A DNA stretch of 5,564 bases from the NCBI GenBank assembly GCA_021799315.1, contig JAJZAR010000095.1, positions 1-5,564 of the forward strand, given 5' to 3'. Numbering within the stretch: the first letter of the stretch is position 1; each line of letters starts with the position of its first letter. Under the pieces are notes generated by a model, which saw nothing but the letters and a program-made list of their open reading frames with translations, did not search any database and was not told the origin of the DNA. This DNA comes from Thermoplasmata archaeon (GTDB lineage: Archaea; Thermoplasmatota; Thermoplasmata; Thermoplasmatales; Thermoplasmataceae). A program made the position numbers and the translations under genes. Positions 5,381-5,564 of the stretch are shown here, in pieces.

Positions 5381-5554
5381 ATGTCTGCCATAGCTTATAT
5401 GACAACGGAAAAATCTGTAGCGATGGGGGTTAAAAGAGTTAATTTTTCCTATCATTTCACTGTGGGAATGAAGAAAATTGGAAGAAAACCTATCCTCAAT
5501 GAAAATAAGATAAAGCAGCCCTTTTTTGTGGGTCTGGTTACTTTCTGCTTTTAA
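5381..5554 (+). CDS. Doubtful 57-codon ORF, unknown
   Basis: An ATG at 5381 opens a frame of 57 codons ending in TAA at 5552-5554. The frame is open from 5318, about 79 codons in all. The peptide begins MSAIAYMTTE, has a basic middle (GMKKIGRKPILNENKIKQ) and a hydrophobic end (PFFVGLVTFCF). Alternative ATG starts lie at 5399 and 5423; the one at 5423 is about 26 bases below a TTATAT, which would suit leaderless expression. No ribosome binding site precedes 5381. I recognise no family. It could be a small protein, a remnant of a larger gene, or chance. Confidence 0.2.
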   Translation: MSAIAYMTTEKSVAMGVKRVNFSYHFTVGMKKIGRKPILNENKIKQPFFVGLVTFCF

Positions 5555-5564
5555 TCACAGATCG

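Larger units (their letters stand above)
5228..5564. other. AT-rich upstream region without a convincing gene
   Basis: This 337-base stretch holds the thrB promoter area and palindrome on the left. On the right is an ambiguous plus-strand open frame. T-runs occur at 5254-5261 and 5333-5339. I found no tRNA, rRNA or mobile-element end. The minus strand has only short frames, the longest noticed being about 32 codons from an ATG at 5455. Confidence 0.6.

Noticed and set aside
1..5564. Mobile element, CRISPR array, toxin-antitoxin or defence system
   Set aside because: Apart from the small membrane protein, every well-supported gene is a housekeeping or amino-acid metabolism gene. No transposase, spacer-repeat pattern, terminal repeats or tRNA attachment site was seen.

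Overview
The window looks like chromosomal DNA of an archaeon, most probably a Thermoplasmatales-type euryarchaeote (Thermoplasma/Ferroplasma/Cuniculiplasma relatives). The reasons are an archaeal bifunctional phosphoglucose/phosphomannose isomerase, an archaeal-type RqcH/NEMF protein, and a short GHMP homoserine kinase. AGA/AGG and ATA codons are frequent, intergenic DNA is AT-rich, and starts are often GTG or TTG. Several starts sit about 25 bases below TATA-like elements, as in leaderless archaeal genes. The lineage is inferred from protein character only; no rRNA or tRNA is present to confirm it.

Layout, left to right. The window opens inside the isomerase gene (plus strand, 5' end missing). 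Its stop overlaps by 8 bases the stop of a convergent minus-strand gene for full-length RqcH, the ribosome-associated quality-control factor. A divergent promoter region of about 190 bases follows. It holds TATA-like elements, an inverted repeat and a possible 11-codon leader ORF. It then reads into a plus-strand gene for a small two-pass membrane protein with a TPR-like cytosolic part. That gene ends in a T-run terminator and meets, 8 bases later, the 3' end of a minus-strand two-gene operon. The operon is homoserine kinase (thrB, upstream) followed by a PLP-dependent Cys/Met-metabolism enzyme whose start overlaps the thrB stop. The last 337 bases, upstream of thrB, are AT-rich. They carry a candidate promoter, a 7-1-7 palindrome and one doubtful 57-codon ORF.

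How the genes may work together. Only thrB and the PLP enzyme form a clear functional unit. ThrB makes O-phosphohomoserine, the precursor for threonine, and the translationally coupled PLP enzyme may use the same ester to make cystathionine or homocysteine. The PLP enzyme departs from cystathionine gamma-synthase at two positions (Phe for the PLP-stacking Tyr, Asn for the specificity Glu), so its exact reaction is open. The other genes are housekeeping (sugar phosphate isomerisation, ribosome rescue) plus one unassigned membrane protein. I saw no mobile element, CRISPR array, defence system or RNA gene. The most interesting points are the atypical PLP enzyme paired with ThrB and the regulatory dyads in front of two transcription units.
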